The translations under genes were made by a program, and so were the position numbers. Below are positions 24,677-34,424 of a DNA stretch of 64,000 bases, piece after piece. Position 1 is the stretch's first letter; the number at the start of each line of letters is the position of its first letter. Source of the DNA: JAAYZH01 sp964479695 (GTDB taxonomy: Bacteria > Bacillota > Clostridia > Saccharofermentanales > Fastidiosipilaceae); the NCBI GenBank assembly GCA_964479695.1, contig CAYZSO010000004.1, forward strand, positions 62,001 through 126,000, given 5' to 3'. Under the pieces are notes generated by a model that saw only the letters and a program-made list of their open reading frames with translations, had not been told where the DNA came from and searched no databases.

Positions 24677-27079
24677 ATGGAAAACAGCGAATCCGGCAAG
24701 GGACAGTCTGCAAATCCCCGCAGACAGAAGCGAAGAGCTGAATATAGAAAGAATATCCGAAGACAAACAGAAAGAGCCCGCAGGAATATGCGTTATTCCA
24801 TGTTTCTGGTGGCTGTTTTTGTTGTCATCTTTTCTGTGCGCATCGTCCAGCTTCTTTATGGGCTTTCGATTACCGATCACCGGAAATATACCGAAATGGC
24901 CGCGAATACCCATACAGAGAGGTATCCGGTTTATTCTACTCGAGGAAATATTCTGGCTGCCGATGGAACGGAACTCGCGATCTCCACTTATACTTACACG
25001 GTGGGGCTGACTCCGGGCGTCTTTGGCCCAAGCAAAAGCTCGAACCTGACCCAAGCGGAAGTTGAGGAAGAATTTTGCCGGATCCTGGAGCTTGATGCTC
25101 TGCAGTTTCGCAAGGACCTTCTGGAGTACAAGGATCGGGCGTACATCCAAGTGCGCCGTTCGATCAGCGGCGAATTAAATGATGAACTGACGAAGTTTCT
25201 GACGGAATCATCGGTGAGCGGCGTCAGGCGGGATGCGAATCAGGCGCGCTATTATCCGCAGGGGGAACTTGGCTCGCAGATCATCGGATTTGCGAATGTC
25301 AGAGATGATAATTTGGCCGGTGTGACCGGAATTGAATCCTATTACAACAGTGAGTTGGCGGGTCAAGCCGGCTATGTTTACCGCGAGGTGGATAACTATT
25401 ATGGGCAACCTCTGCCGGGCAGTAGTTCTGCCGACGTCCCTTCGACTCCGGGGAGCACGTTGGGCCTTACGATGCAACCGGATTTGCAGAGACTGGTTCA
25501 GAGCATGGTGGAAGAGCTGAGTATCTCACTTGGTGCCAGAAATGGGGCGCAAGTCATTGTGATGAACCCGGATACGGGCGCGGTTCTCGCCATGAGTAAT
25601 GAAAATAATTATGATCTCAATAACCCGACCGCCGCACCGCACAACATCGCTCCGGAAGATTGGGATCCTAACAATAACAAGGAACAGCAAGACTACATGA
25701 CGGGAACCGTCTGGACGAGTCGTGCGATTCGCTATCCTCATGAAATCGGCTCGATCATCAAGCCTTTTGTTCTGTCATCCGCGCTGGATGAAGGGGTTAT
25801 TGACAAGGACACACTCTTGAGTGACGAACCGATCTATATTTCCGGTTGGGATTATGCCATCTCCTCGTATGATGGGGTGAACCGCGGCATGCTGACTCCG
25901 GCGGAATCAATTTGGGATTCTCGAAACCCACCTTTCGTTCGTTTGGCTCAAATGATGGGCATAACGACCTTTTACGATTATATTCAAGCCTTGGGGCTTC
26001 GCGATAAGACCGGGCTTGATCTGCCGAATGAGACGATAGGTCTCTTCCACCAGAATCCGCAGGAAATTGATATGGCGGTTACGGCCTTCGGCGAACAGGT
26101 GACGATTACCCCCATGCAGATTGCCAATGATTATGCCATGTTGGCAAATGGTGGCATGTTGATGCAACCGTATCTGGTCCAGAAGTATTACGATGCTGAA
26201 GGCAATGTCGTGAAGGAAACAGCTCCTCAGCAGATTAGGCGGGTGATTTCCGAGCAATCTGCAGCCGAAGTCAGGGATATGATGATCGGTGTCGGGCGCT
26301 ACGGAACCGGCTCAAGAGCGTATGTTCCAGGGCTGGAAGCCGGCTACAAGACCGGTACATCATCTAGAGCTGTGGACGGTTCTGAAACCGATAACTCGTT
26401 TACGGTGTCGGCGGTGATTTTGCTGCCGGCGGACGATCCGAAATATGTGATCTATGTTTCTGCTTACGATGTGGCAGGGAGACTGGGCCGCGGCACACAG
26501 GTGATGGCGCGGGAAATCGCAGATTTCTTGGTCGATCGGGACAATTTGCCCGTCCAGTATAAGGCGTTTGACTATAATTATATTTATCGCGATCGATTCC
26601 CGGATTCGGTCGTAGGTCTTGATCGGGAAGAAGCCTCCTTACAAGTAATGGATGCTTCGTTCTGGCCGGTACAGGCAGACACGCTGAAAGCCGGCGCAAC
26701 GGTTCAGAGCCAATATCCTACCGCCGGACAAAATATCGGCTATAACGGAAAAATCTGGCTGTCCGATCAAGCGGGTGCGCTGCCGGAAAAACGCGTCGTT
26801 CTGCCTGATTTCACCGGGCTAACGGTGGAAGAGGCCTTGCGTGAGGCTAGGCGATTGAATTTGAATTTGTCTTTTGACGGAGCGAATCGAGCGGGTGTCT
26901 GTACAAGTATGACCGTGATCGATGCTGATCTGGCTGGCGGTGACGCACCGGGAGCGAATGTCCGTGAATATACCTTGGTGAACTTACGGTATGATGGCGA
27001 TGATGCGCCGGGACCGCAAGTCGACGATTCGATGGTGCCCGGTTACAGCAACGGACTTGGGTGGAATTATGTGCCTTGA
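24677..27079 (+). CDS. Class B penicillin-binding protein with PASTA domain
   Basis: A septal-type transpeptidase (FtsI/PbpB/SpoVD group). The ATG at 24677 follows AGGGAGAG by 8 bases; an in-frame GTG at 24671 is too close. After a basic N-terminus and one membrane anchor (residues ~36-62) comes the dimerisation domain with RGNILAADGTELA. The catalytic motifs are SIIK (S359), SRN (S415) and KTG (K558 in GYKTGTSS). A PASTA-like domain (LPDFTGLTVEEALREARRLN) is near residue 700. All active-site residues are intact. The downstream spacer is filled with CCTGAAA-type repeats. Confidence 0.93.
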   Translation: MENSESGKGQSANPRRQKRRAEYRKNIRRQTERARRNMRYSMFLVAVFVVIFSVRIVQLLYGLSITDHRKYTEMAANTHTERYPVYSTRGNILAADGTELAISTYTYTVGLTPGVFGPSKSSNLTQAEVEEEFCRILELDALQFRKDLLEYKDRAYIQVRRSISGELNDELTKFLTESSVSGVRRDANQARYYPQGELGSQIIGFANVRDDNLAGVTGIESYYNSELAGQAGYVYREVDNYYGQPLPGSSSADVPSTPGSTLGLTMQPDLQRLVQSMVEELSISLGARNGAQVIVMNPDTGAVLAMSNENNYDLNNPTAAPHNIAPEDWDPNNNKEQQDYMTGTVWTSRAIRYPHEIGSIIKPFVLSSALDEGVIDKDTLLSDEPIYISGWDYAISSYDGVNRGMLTPAESIWDSRNPPFVRLAQMMGITTFYDYIQALGLRDKTGLDLPNETIGLFHQNPQEIDMAVTAFGEQVTITPMQIANDYAMLANGGMLMQPYLVQKYYDAEGNVVKETAPQQIRRVISEQSAAEVRDMMIGVGRYGTGSRAYVPGLEAGYKTGTSSRAVDGSETDNSFTVSAVILLPADDPKYVIYVSAYDVAGRLGRGTQVMAREIADFLVDRDNLPVQYKAFDYNYIYRDRFPDSVVGLDREEASLQVMDASFWPVQADTLKAGATVQSQYPTAGQNIGYNGKIWLSDQAGALPEKRVVLPDFTGLTVEEALREARRLNLNLSFDGANRAGVCTSMTVIDADLAGGDAPGANVREYTLVNLRYDGDDAPGPQVDDSMVPGYSNGLGWNYVP

Positions 27080-27177
27080 AGCCTGAAACCTGAAACCTTG
27101 AAACCTGAAACCCGAAGCCTTGAAGCCTGAAGCCTGAAGCCTGAAACCTGATGCCCGAATGCCTTGACACCTGATGG
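27076..27177. repeat. 7-8 bp tandem repeat in pbp-murF spacer
   Basis: GCCTGAA / ACCTGAA / CCTTGAA units repeat about a dozen times starting at the stop codon of the upstream gene and ending at the murF ribosome site. The period is not a multiple of three, unlike the coding repeats. Confidence 0.9.
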
Positions 27178-27185
27178 AGGTTCTG

Positions 27186-28766
27186 ATGGAAAGAAATTAC
27201 ACAATTCGTGAATTGACCCAAGTGGTGCAAGGCGAGCTTTTCTGCCCGGCAGGGATGGAAAATACCCAAATTGTGGGGGTTAAAACAGACAGTCGCGAAG
27301 ACTTGAGCGGCGCTGCGTTTTTCGCTCTAGTCGGTGAGAAAACCGACGGGCACGATTACTTAGAACAAGCTAGAGACAATCACGCCGCAGTGTTGGTGGT
27401 TCACAAGACTGGAGAGGCAGTGCGTTACAGCGATGTCTTGCCCGTCATCCTGACTAGTGACACCGAAGACGCTTTGCGTAAATTAGCGCGCGATTACCGG
27501 GATCACTTAAATCTCACCGTAATCGCGGTAACCGGTTCCGTGGGCAAGACCTCGACTCGCGATACAATCTCGCAGGCTTTGGCAGGCCAGCGGATGGTCC
27601 ACCAAACCAAGGAGAACCTGAATAACAACTTCGGTGTGCCGTATACGATTTTGGACACGCCGGCAAATGCCGATGTCGCAGTAATCGAGTGCGGCATGGA
27701 TCGCCCCGGGAAAATCCTGATGGCTTCCGAGGCTTCCCACCCGGATATCACGGTCATAACGAATATCGGCACATCCCACATTGAGAAGTTAGGCAGTCGT
27801 GCAAAGATTCTTGAGGCCAAAGCCGAAATCCTCACCTTCCAGAAGGAAGGTGGACCTCTGGTTCTGAACGGCGAAGATCCCTATTTACTGTCTCTCGCCC
27901 GAGCAGAAGCCAAGAAAAGGCCTCTGGTCTTTGTTACCTCAGCCGGCCAAGCCGGAACTTTGCGCACGGTTTTGGCCGAAGATAGCGTCTTGCCTCCGGC
28001 AAACGAGGCGGAACTAGAAAAACTCGTTCGACTATGCGCGGAGTATCAAGGGGAGAATCTTTTCGGAGTGCCTTCCGGCACGGTGCTGCGCGCAGCCGAT
28101 GTCGACGAATCGGCAGCCGGCATGAGTTTCACCGCCATCATCGAGATCCCGGGTCGAGAACCCCAAGTACTTCCCGGTGTGCGCCTGTTGACTCCGGGCC
28201 TCCAACAGCTAAATAACGCACTCGTCGCGCTGGCCATTGCCTTATTACTAGACTTGGATCTGGGCCGCGCGGCCAATTCTCTTCGTGAACTGCGCCTGAC
28301 CTCCGGCCGCCAGCAAGTAGAGGAACTTGGGCAAGGAAGCCTTCTGATCGATGACACCTATAACGCCAGCCCTGAATCCATGCGGGCAGCCTTTCACTTG
28401 GCGGATATTCTGGCCCAGAACCCCGCATACAAACAGAAAATTCTGATTCTGGGCGGGGTCAATGAACTGGGAACTTATGCAGAAGTGTTGCACCAAGACA
28501 TAGGCCGTGCCGCAGGAAAAAGTCATTTCGACGAATATCTTCTCCTAGGGCCATGGGCGGAAACAATGGCGCAAGGGATAAGGGAAGAAGACCTGGAAGC
28601 ACAAATCAAGACCTTTGCGGAGCAAGAAGCACTTCTTTCGTTTATCGAGAGTGAAACTTATAATGATACCGTTTTCCTGGTGAAAGCCTCCCGAGGCTAC
28701 CGCATGGAAAATGTCTGCCGCGCACTGCGGCTCAAACTACCGAGAGGGATGAACAGGCAAGCCTGA
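27186..28766 (+). CDS. murF: UDP-MurNAc-tripeptide D-Ala-D-Ala ligase MurF
   Basis: Adds D-Ala-D-Ala to the cytoplasmic peptidoglycan precursor with ATP. The ATG at 27186 is preceded by GGAGG 5 bases away; an upstream in-frame ATG (27174) overlaps that site. ATP-binding VTGSVGKTSTRD, NLNNNFGVPYTIL and the C-domain motif DDTYNASPESMRAAF identify MurF rather than MurE. Length 527 is somewhat long. It lies 14 bases before mraY. Confidence 0.92.
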   Translation: MERNYTIRELTQVVQGELFCPAGMENTQIVGVKTDSREDLSGAAFFALVGEKTDGHDYLEQARDNHAAVLVVHKTGEAVRYSDVLPVILTSDTEDALRKLARDYRDHLNLTVIAVTGSVGKTSTRDTISQALAGQRMVHQTKENLNNNFGVPYTILDTPANADVAVIECGMDRPGKILMASEASHPDITVITNIGTSHIEKLGSRAKILEAKAEILTFQKEGGPLVLNGEDPYLLSLARAEAKKRPLVFVTSAGQAGTLRTVLAEDSVLPPANEAELEKLVRLCAEYQGENLFGVPSGTVLRAADVDESAAGMSFTAIIEIPGREPQVLPGVRLLTPGLQQLNNALVALAIALLLDLDLGRAANSLRELRLTSGRQQVEELGQGSLLIDDTYNASPESMRAAFHLADILAQNPAYKQKILILGGVNELGTYAEVLHQDIGRAAGKSHFDEYLLLGPWAETMAQGIREEDLEAQIKTFAEQEALLSFIESETYNDTVFLVKASRGYRMENVCRALRLKLPRGMNRQA

Positions 28767-28780
28767 TCAGGAGGGAATCG

Positions 28781-29806
28781 ATGAATGTAGCACTTAGTTG
28801 GCAAATGTTGATTGCTTTGGGTTTGGGGTTTGTCCTCGCGGCACTCGCCGGACTCATCATTCTGCCGCTCCTTCGCCGGAACCATGCCGGTCAGCAGGTG
28901 AGGGAAGTGGGGCCGAAAACCCATTATAAGAAGTCCGGCACACCGACCTTCGGCGGGTTTATTTTCCTCTCCGCTTTTACGTTCCTAACCTTGATTTATT
29001 ATTGGCTGAATCGTAATCCTCATGTTCTCTTGCTTTTGCTCTTTACTCTCGCGCATGCCGCAATCGGCTTCATCGATGACTATGTTAAGGTTCGCAAGGA
29101 TAAAAAAGGCATTTCAGCAAGTCAGAAGACCGTGTTGTTGCTCCTTGTGGAAACGGTTTTCATCTTGATCTATCTCTATGCCTTGGACAGCCCCGTGCGG
29201 GTGGTTTGGCCGTTCGGTCTGGGTGTCCTAACCATTGAAGGCGCTTGGAAAATCGTCTATGGTTTGTTCCTTCTCTTCTACTTCTATGCCTGCACCAACG
29301 CAGTCAATATCACCGATGGCGTCGATGGCTTAGCATCCAGCGTAACCATTGTCGTCTTACTCTTCCTAGGCGCCACAGCAGCCCTTAAGGCAGGTCTGGC
29401 AGGTCAGGCAGGTGGATCCAACAGTGAAGTGGTCGCGATCTTGGCCAGTCTCATGGCAGGCGCTCTGGGCGGCTTCCTCTTGTATAATTGGCATAAGGCC
29501 AAAGTCTTCATGGGCGACACCGGTTCGCTGGCTCTGGGAGCATTGGTGTCCGCATTATTTTTAGTCTTGGAGATGCCTTGGGCATTTGTCCTCTCGGGGA
29601 TCATCTACGTGATTGATATCGCCTCTGTGTTTATCCAAGTCACCTACTTCAAACATACCGGAGGCAAAAGGATCTTCCTGATGTCGCCTATCCACCATCA
29701 CTATGAACTCAAAGGCTGGAAAGAGACGAAGGTCGTCTTCGTCTTCACGCTCGTCACCGTGATCGGCTCCCTGATCGCCGCGCTGGTGACCTGGCCTTGG
29801 CTCTAA
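28781..29806 (+). CDS. mraY: Phospho-MurNAc-pentapeptide transferase MraY
   Basis: Makes lipid I on undecaprenyl phosphate in the cytoplasmic membrane. About ten membrane helices are visible. Motifs GPKTHYKKSGTPTFGG, GFIDDYVKVRKDKKG, NAVNITDGVDGLA and the late HHHYELKGWKE are intact. AGGAGG lies 6 bases before the ATG. In most dcw clusters murD follows; here ftsW comes directly after a 19-base gap. Confidence 0.97.
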   Translation: MNVALSWQMLIALGLGFVLAALAGLIILPLLRRNHAGQQVREVGPKTHYKKSGTPTFGGFIFLSAFTFLTLIYYWLNRNPHVLLLLLFTLAHAAIGFIDDYVKVRKDKKGISASQKTVLLLLVETVFILIYLYALDSPVRVVWPFGLGVLTIEGAWKIVYGLFLLFYFYACTNAVNITDGVDGLASSVTIVVLLFLGATAALKAGLAGQAGGSNSEVVAILASLMAGALGGFLLYNWHKAKVFMGDTGSLALGALVSALFLVLEMPWAFVLSGIIYVIDIASVFIQVTYFKHTGGKRIFLMSPIHHHYELKGWKETKVVFVFTLVTVIGSLIAALVTWPWL

Positions 29807-29825
29807 CCATACAAAGGAGAAAAAC

Positions 29826-31157
29826 ATGCCCGATGTGGCCAAAAAAGTAACAGCACGCCCCGAAAGAAGAACGGTCTCCTCGGCCCCCGCTCCGGAGAAC
29901 CGCAGTGGCTTGCAGCTCCGACAGCGGATGGTCGAAGAGCCGGCTCATGTAGACACCGGCCTCGTGATCACCGTTGTGTTGATGCTGTGCTTCGGCTTGG
30001 TCATGCTTTTCAGCGCCAGTATGTCCGCTTCGATTTCGCAGACCAGCGACGGCACCTCGTATTTGCTCCGCCAATTGACCGCCAATCTCATTGGAATCGT
30101 GTTCATTGTTCTGATTACAAAATTCAATATCAAGGTATTTGACAGGATTGAGATCGCCGCTGTTGTTTATATTTTTTCGACGTTTTTAGTTTTCCTGACC
30201 CTCTTTTCCACACCGATTAACGGAGCCAGAAGATGGCTCCAGATTCCGCTTTTCGGCAGCTTCCAGCCGACCGAACTGCATAAAGTGGTCATGGTGTATA
30301 CCTTGGCATGTTATGAATCCTGGCTCAATAAGCAGCGCGCGCTCCGCAGGTTTAAGCCGCTCTCCGGTTTCAAAGGCGCCCTTCGCGATGCCTGGCTCGA
30401 TATCCTCTTACCCTGCGTGATCATTTTCCTGCCGCTGCTCATCGTGCTCTATCAGCCGCACGTTTCCGGCTTCCTCATCATCACCGTCGTTTCCTTTATC
30501 TGCCTCTTGGCCGCGGGCCTGCGCCTCCGCAGCTGGCTCGTTTCCGGCGCCGTGGGTGTCGTCTTGATTGCCCTCATCGCCGGTGTGTTCATCGTTTTCC
30601 ACGACCAATTGCCGGAGAGCCTGGTCAGCCGTTATGACCACGTGGTCACTCGTATTGAAATTTTCACCGGTTCATCCAGTGTGACCGAAGACGAAATCTA
30701 CCAGACCCGCCAAGCCAGAATTGCGATTGGCTCCGGCGGCTGGACAGGGGTCGGCTTAGCCCAAGGCAAACAAAAATATAACTATCTTCCGGAAGGCCAC
30801 AATGACTATATTTTCAGTAACTTGGTTGAAGAAACAGGCTTCATCGGCGGCATCGCCGTAATTGCCTTGTTCCTGATCTTTTTCATCCTGGGGATGAGGG
30901 TCGCCTTCCGAGCGTCGTCCGTGTATTCGCAGATTGTTGCAACCGGAATATCTTCTCTGATCACCATCCAAGCCTTGCTCAATATAGGAGTCAATGTCGA
31001 AGCCATACCGCCAACGGGAATATCTTTGCCCTTTTTCAGCTACGGCGGCACGTCAAACATGTTCTTTTTGATCGGCGTTGGGCTGCTGCTCAATGTTTCC
31101 AAGTACGGCGTCAGGGTCAAGGAAGACACGCAGATCGTTGAGGCGGGCAATGGCTGA
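29826..31157 (+). CDS. ftsW: SEDS glycosyltransferase FtsW
   Basis: A septal peptidoglycan polymerase of the SEDS family. A ~40-residue charged N-terminus precedes about ten membrane helices. The signature stretches NGARRWLQIP, SFQPTELHKVVMV, LPEGHNDYIFSNLVEETGFIGG and PPTGISLPFFSYGGTS are all present. Its neighbours mraY and murG support FtsW over RodA. The 3' end overlaps murG by 8 bases. Confidence 0.94.
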   Translation: MPDVAKKVTARPERRTVSSAPAPENRSGLQLRQRMVEEPAHVDTGLVITVVLMLCFGLVMLFSASMSASISQTSDGTSYLLRQLTANLIGIVFIVLITKFNIKVFDRIEIAAVVYIFSTFLVFLTLFSTPINGARRWLQIPLFGSFQPTELHKVVMVYTLACYESWLNKQRALRRFKPLSGFKGALRDAWLDILLPCVIIFLPLLIVLYQPHVSGFLIITVVSFICLLAAGLRLRSWLVSGAVGVVLIALIAGVFIVFHDQLPESLVSRYDHVVTRIEIFTGSSSVTEDEIYQTRQARIAIGSGGWTGVGLAQGKQKYNYLPEGHNDYIFSNLVEETGFIGGIAVIALFLIFFILGMRVAFRASSVYSQIVATGISSLITIQALLNIGVNVEAIPPTGISLPFFSYGGTSNMFFLIGVGLLLNVSKYGVRVKEDTQIVEAGNG

Positions 31158-32328
31158 TCAGTTGAAGGAGCTTTTTAAGAGAAACCACGAGGAAGTTCTG
31201 GCTTCACTCGACCGTTCGAAACCGGTAGCGATCTTTGCTGCCGGGGGCACTTCAGGTCACATCAATCCCGCTCTGGCGGTGGCGGCGGCTTTGGCCAAAG
31301 CATCCCCTTCCCTCCAAATCCTCTTCTTGGGTCGCCATGAAGGCTTGGAGTCCGAGCTAGTCCCCAGAGCAGGCTTCCCGCTGTTTTTCATTGAGGCCGG
31401 TGCATTTGAACTGGATCTGCGCTATATGCTTGGTGCGGCAAGAGCCTATTTCTCCGCCAGACGCGACACCATCGAGCTATTTACTCTCTTGGATGTTCGT
31501 GTGGTCTTCGGCACCGGCGGTTTCGTGAGCGCTCCGGTCATGGGTGCAGCGAATGCAAAGAAAGTTCCACTCGTGATCCACGAGCAAAACGCCTTCCCCG
31601 GCAAGGCGACTCTGAGTGCGGCCAAAGGCGCCTCTTGCATCTGTATCTCCTTTGAGAATACCAGGGAGGACTTCAAGAGAGCTCGGAAGGTCGTTCTCTC
31701 CGGCAATCCGATTGATGATTTGTTTTTCGAAGACCGACGGCAGGAAGCCAGAGAAAAGCTCGGAATCAAAGGCAAACAACGTTACGTCCTCGCGACCGGC
31801 GGGAGTCTGGGGGCCTCGTCGATTAATCGTGCGGTCACCGATCTGGCACTGCTCCTGGAACGCAACCCTTCTTCAACGCCATACAAACTGCACCTGATTA
31901 CAGGGAAAAAGCATTACAAGGAAGTCAAAGACCAGCTCCCCCAAGGGCAGACGGCTGTGATCTTAAGTGACTATGTCTACGATATGGCGGATCAGATGGC
32001 GGCTGCGGATCTGGTTATTTGCCGAGCCGGCGCTGGTACTTGCGCTGAAATCGCCGCCCTTGGCACCCCCAGCATTCTGGTGCCCTATCCTTATGCGAAA
32101 GGCGACCATCAGACGAAAAATGCGGCACAATTGGTTCAAGCCGGAGCCGCCATCCTGATCCCGGATGCGCAACTAAATGGTCAAGATCTCAGAAATCGCC
32201 TGGAAGACCTCTTCCAGAGCGAAACCAAACTGCAGAAAATGGCCCAAGCGGCAAAGTCTCTCAGCCAACCGGATGCTGCGGCAATCATTGTCCGCGAAAT
32301 CCAAGAGGCAATGGAGGCGGCACGATGA
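31150..32328 (+). CDS. murG: UDP-GlcNAc:lipid I GlcNAc-transferase MurG
   Basis: Converts lipid I to lipid II on the cytoplasmic face. The ATG at 31150 overlaps the ftsW end; the longer open frame starting at 31078 is inside ftsW and is rejected. N-terminal AAGGTSGHINPALAVA (usually GGTGGH) and the donor-binding C-domain (TGGSLGASSINRAV, CRAGAGTCAEIAALGTPSILVPYP) are clear. Residues near the N-terminus contain AALAKAS, coded by a TTTGGCCAAA palindrome at 31290. Overlaps ftsQ by 4 bases. Confidence 0.95.
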   Translation: MADQLKELFKRNHEEVLASLDRSKPVAIFAAGGTSGHINPALAVAAALAKASPSLQILFLGRHEGLESELVPRAGFPLFFIEAGAFELDLRYMLGAARAYFSARRDTIELFTLLDVRVVFGTGGFVSAPVMGAANAKKVPLVIHEQNAFPGKATLSAAKGASCICISFENTREDFKRARKVVLSGNPIDDLFFEDRRQEAREKLGIKGKQRYVLATGGSLGASSINRAVTDLALLLERNPSSTPYKLHLITGKKHYKEVKDQLPQGQTAVILSDYVYDMADQMAAADLVICRAGAGTCAEIAALGTPSILVPYPYAKGDHQTKNAAQLVQAGAAILIPDAQLNGQDLRNRLEDLFQSETKLQKMAQAAKSLSQPDAAAIIVREIQEAMEAAR

Positions 32329-33332
32329 GTCAACGGCAAAATAACAGCAGAAGCAAACAGGGAACCGGTCGTGGGATCTTGGTCTTTAGCCTCATCCTGA
32401 TCATTGGTCTGATCATCGGTTTGGTTGCTGTGCTGCCGCAATTTTATATTACCCGCATCGAAGTTGATGGCGAAAGGAAACTCACCGAAGCGGAAATTCT
32501 TCAGACGGCTGACATCGGTTTGGGTAAACATCTCTTCTTATATGTTTCAGGAGACTTTACAGAAATATTACAGCTTCGTTACGGCGCAGTCGAAGATCAG
32601 CTGCTTCTTACCTATCCTTATTTAGAAGATGTGACGGTTCGGGCCGTTCTGCCTTACACGGTAAAAATCGAAGTGAAAGAACGGGTGGAGGTTGCCTACC
32701 TCAAGACGGTGGCGGACTATGTGGTTGTGGACAGTCAAGGCATGATACTGGAGCGGGTACCCTTGACCGAGACCTTGCGAGCACCTGTGCTGGAAGGGGT
32801 ACCGGTTGGCGCTTTGAGACCGGGTGAGCTCATCCCTGAAGAGAGCAAACGCTATGTAGACCGCAGCCTCGTTGTCATTAATTCCATCCTGCGCATTGAC
32901 CGCGATGCGGCGGACGGCTATACCATGCTGGATCATATCCAGGGGTTCTATCCTTTTGCCGCAAGTACCATGTATATCCGCATGGAAAATACGGCGGGCG
33001 AAACGATCGATGTGCGTCTTAACCCATCTTCTGATGTAGAAGGGAAACTCCTCTGGCTCCGTAACAGCTTACAACAAGGCGTCTTGAATGACTTGGGAAC
33101 AGGCGTTCTGGATCTGAGCGGGAAGCAAAACGTCTTCAGCCCATCCCAAACCGTGCCGCCAATTGTACAGAGCAACCCTACTGCAACGGGGACTTCAGAA
33201 GGAAGCGGAACCCCTACCACAGGCAGTTCTTCAGGGGAAGAAACAGGGGCTACGACGGAGGAAAGCACAGAAACTACGACTGCGGAACCGGTCGATACGG
33301 CAACACCGACAGAGACTACGGAAGCCTCGTGA
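32325..33332 (+). CDS. ftsQ: Cell division protein FtsQ/DivIB
   Basis: A bitopic divisome protein. A short cytoplasmic N-terminus precedes one membrane helix (residues ~18-40), then a POTRA domain (FYITRIEVDGERKLTEAEILQ) and the beta domain. The last ~65 residues are a Thr/Ser/Glu-rich tail. The ATG overlaps the murG stop. Symbol ftsQ or divIB is used for this position in different lineages. Confidence 0.9.
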   Translation: MSQRQNNSRSKQGTGRGILVFSLILIIGLIIGLVAVLPQFYITRIEVDGERKLTEAEILQTADIGLGKHLFLYVSGDFTEILQLRYGAVEDQLLLTYPYLEDVTVRAVLPYTVKIEVKERVEVAYLKTVADYVVVDSQGMILERVPLTETLRAPVLEGVPVGALRPGELIPEESKRYVDRSLVVINSILRIDRDAADGYTMLDHIQGFYPFAASTMYIRMENTAGETIDVRLNPSSDVEGKLLWLRNSLQQGVLNDLGTGVLDLSGKQNVFSPSQTVPPIVQSNPTATGTSEGSGTPTTGSSSGEETGATTEESTETTTAEPVDTATPTETTEAS

Positions 33333-33446
33333 GACTGTGGAAGTCACATAAGATTTCAGAGGGTCTGTGAGAAAGCGGAAATCTCAGCCGGTGCGTGAAG
33401 ACGGGAATCCGTGCTACGATAGGAGGAAGAGGAGGATACTACAGCC

Positions 33447-34268
33447 ATGATTCCATTATTAGCCATTATCCTAGGACTCTTGATTGGGCTCTTCGCAACC
33501 GTCAGCTTGCCTAATGTGGTCTATTCCTACATTGCACTTGCTATTTTGTGTACGATCGATTCCTTGATCGGCGCAGCGCGAGCCCGTGTTGCCAGGCGTT
33601 ATTCCTCGATGATTTTCGTCACCGGTTGGCTCGGTAATCTCGTGCTGGCTCTGGTGATGAATGCCATCGGTGATGCTCTGGGCGTGGATCTGGCCTTGCC
33701 TGTGACGATTCTTCTCGGTATGAGAATTTTTTCCAACGTAGCGAAACTTCGCCGGATCTGGCTGAAGAACCTGCAGAAACGCCAGAGAACGATTCGTGTC
33801 TGGATGGAGAAAACCGGTCAGTCTGCCGAAGACTTGCCTCTTGAGGAGGCATCCGGAGAGCAAACCGAACGCCAGAAGAAAGTCGATGACCTGCGCTCAC
33901 GCGCTCGTATGTTGCGTTTACAGGCGGATAGTCTCCTAAGCGAAGCCGACGTGCTGTTCGAACAGGAAGCGATGGCGCAGCTGGCAAAGATCCGGCAGGA
34001 AGAAGCTTCTGATGGTGATGAGCCAGAGGGCCAAGCGGATTTCACCTCTTCTTTCGACACCAGCGACGTCTCCGAAGTTGAAGTTGGGGAAGAGGGTTCT
34101 AGGGTAGATAGTAGGGTAGACAGGGAGATCCAGGCAGTAAGCCAAGGCATCGGTCAAGCAGCCAGTCCTACAAGCGGCCACGCTGCCTCCCAAACAGCCT
34201 CCCAAGCCGTAAAACCAGTGGGAACACCGCCTTCTACGTCAGAAATTTCGGCAGAGGATGAACCGTAA
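33447..34268 (+). CDS. sbp: Sbp-family (DUF1290) membrane protein with long cytosolic tail
   Basis: The first ~105 residues match the small basic protein family found beside ftsA/ftsZ in Firmicutes: LGLLIGLFATVSLPNVVYSY, ALAILCTIDSLIGAARARV, and three predicted membrane helices. Family members end near residue 120. This one continues for 150 more residues, with a probable coiled coil (residues ~150-200) and a Ser/Gln/Ala-rich end. Function is unknown. AGGAGG lies upstream with a long spacing (about 11). It lies directly before ftsZ; ftsA is missing. Confidence 0.82.
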   Translation: MIPLLAIILGLLIGLFATVSLPNVVYSYIALAILCTIDSLIGAARARVARRYSSMIFVTGWLGNLVLALVMNAIGDALGVDLALPVTILLGMRIFSNVAKLRRIWLKNLQKRQRTIRVWMEKTGQSAEDLPLEEASGEQTERQKKVDDLRSRARMLRLQADSLLSEADVLFEQEAMAQLAKIRQEEASDGDEPEGQADFTSSFDTSDVSEVEVGEEGSRVDSRVDREIQAVSQGIGQAASPTSGHAASQTASQAVKPVGTPPSTSEISAEDEP

Positions 34269-34424
34269 ATGGCCGCATTTTTCCGGAACTGAAAAATATT
34301 TAAAAAAAATTATTTTTAGGGCTGGTAATTACGGAAAGAATCAGCTATATTAGTCCTTGTAACTTACTTGTAATAAAACTGTAATATTGTCATTGACATT
34401 GGACATAGGAAAGGGGTACTTATT

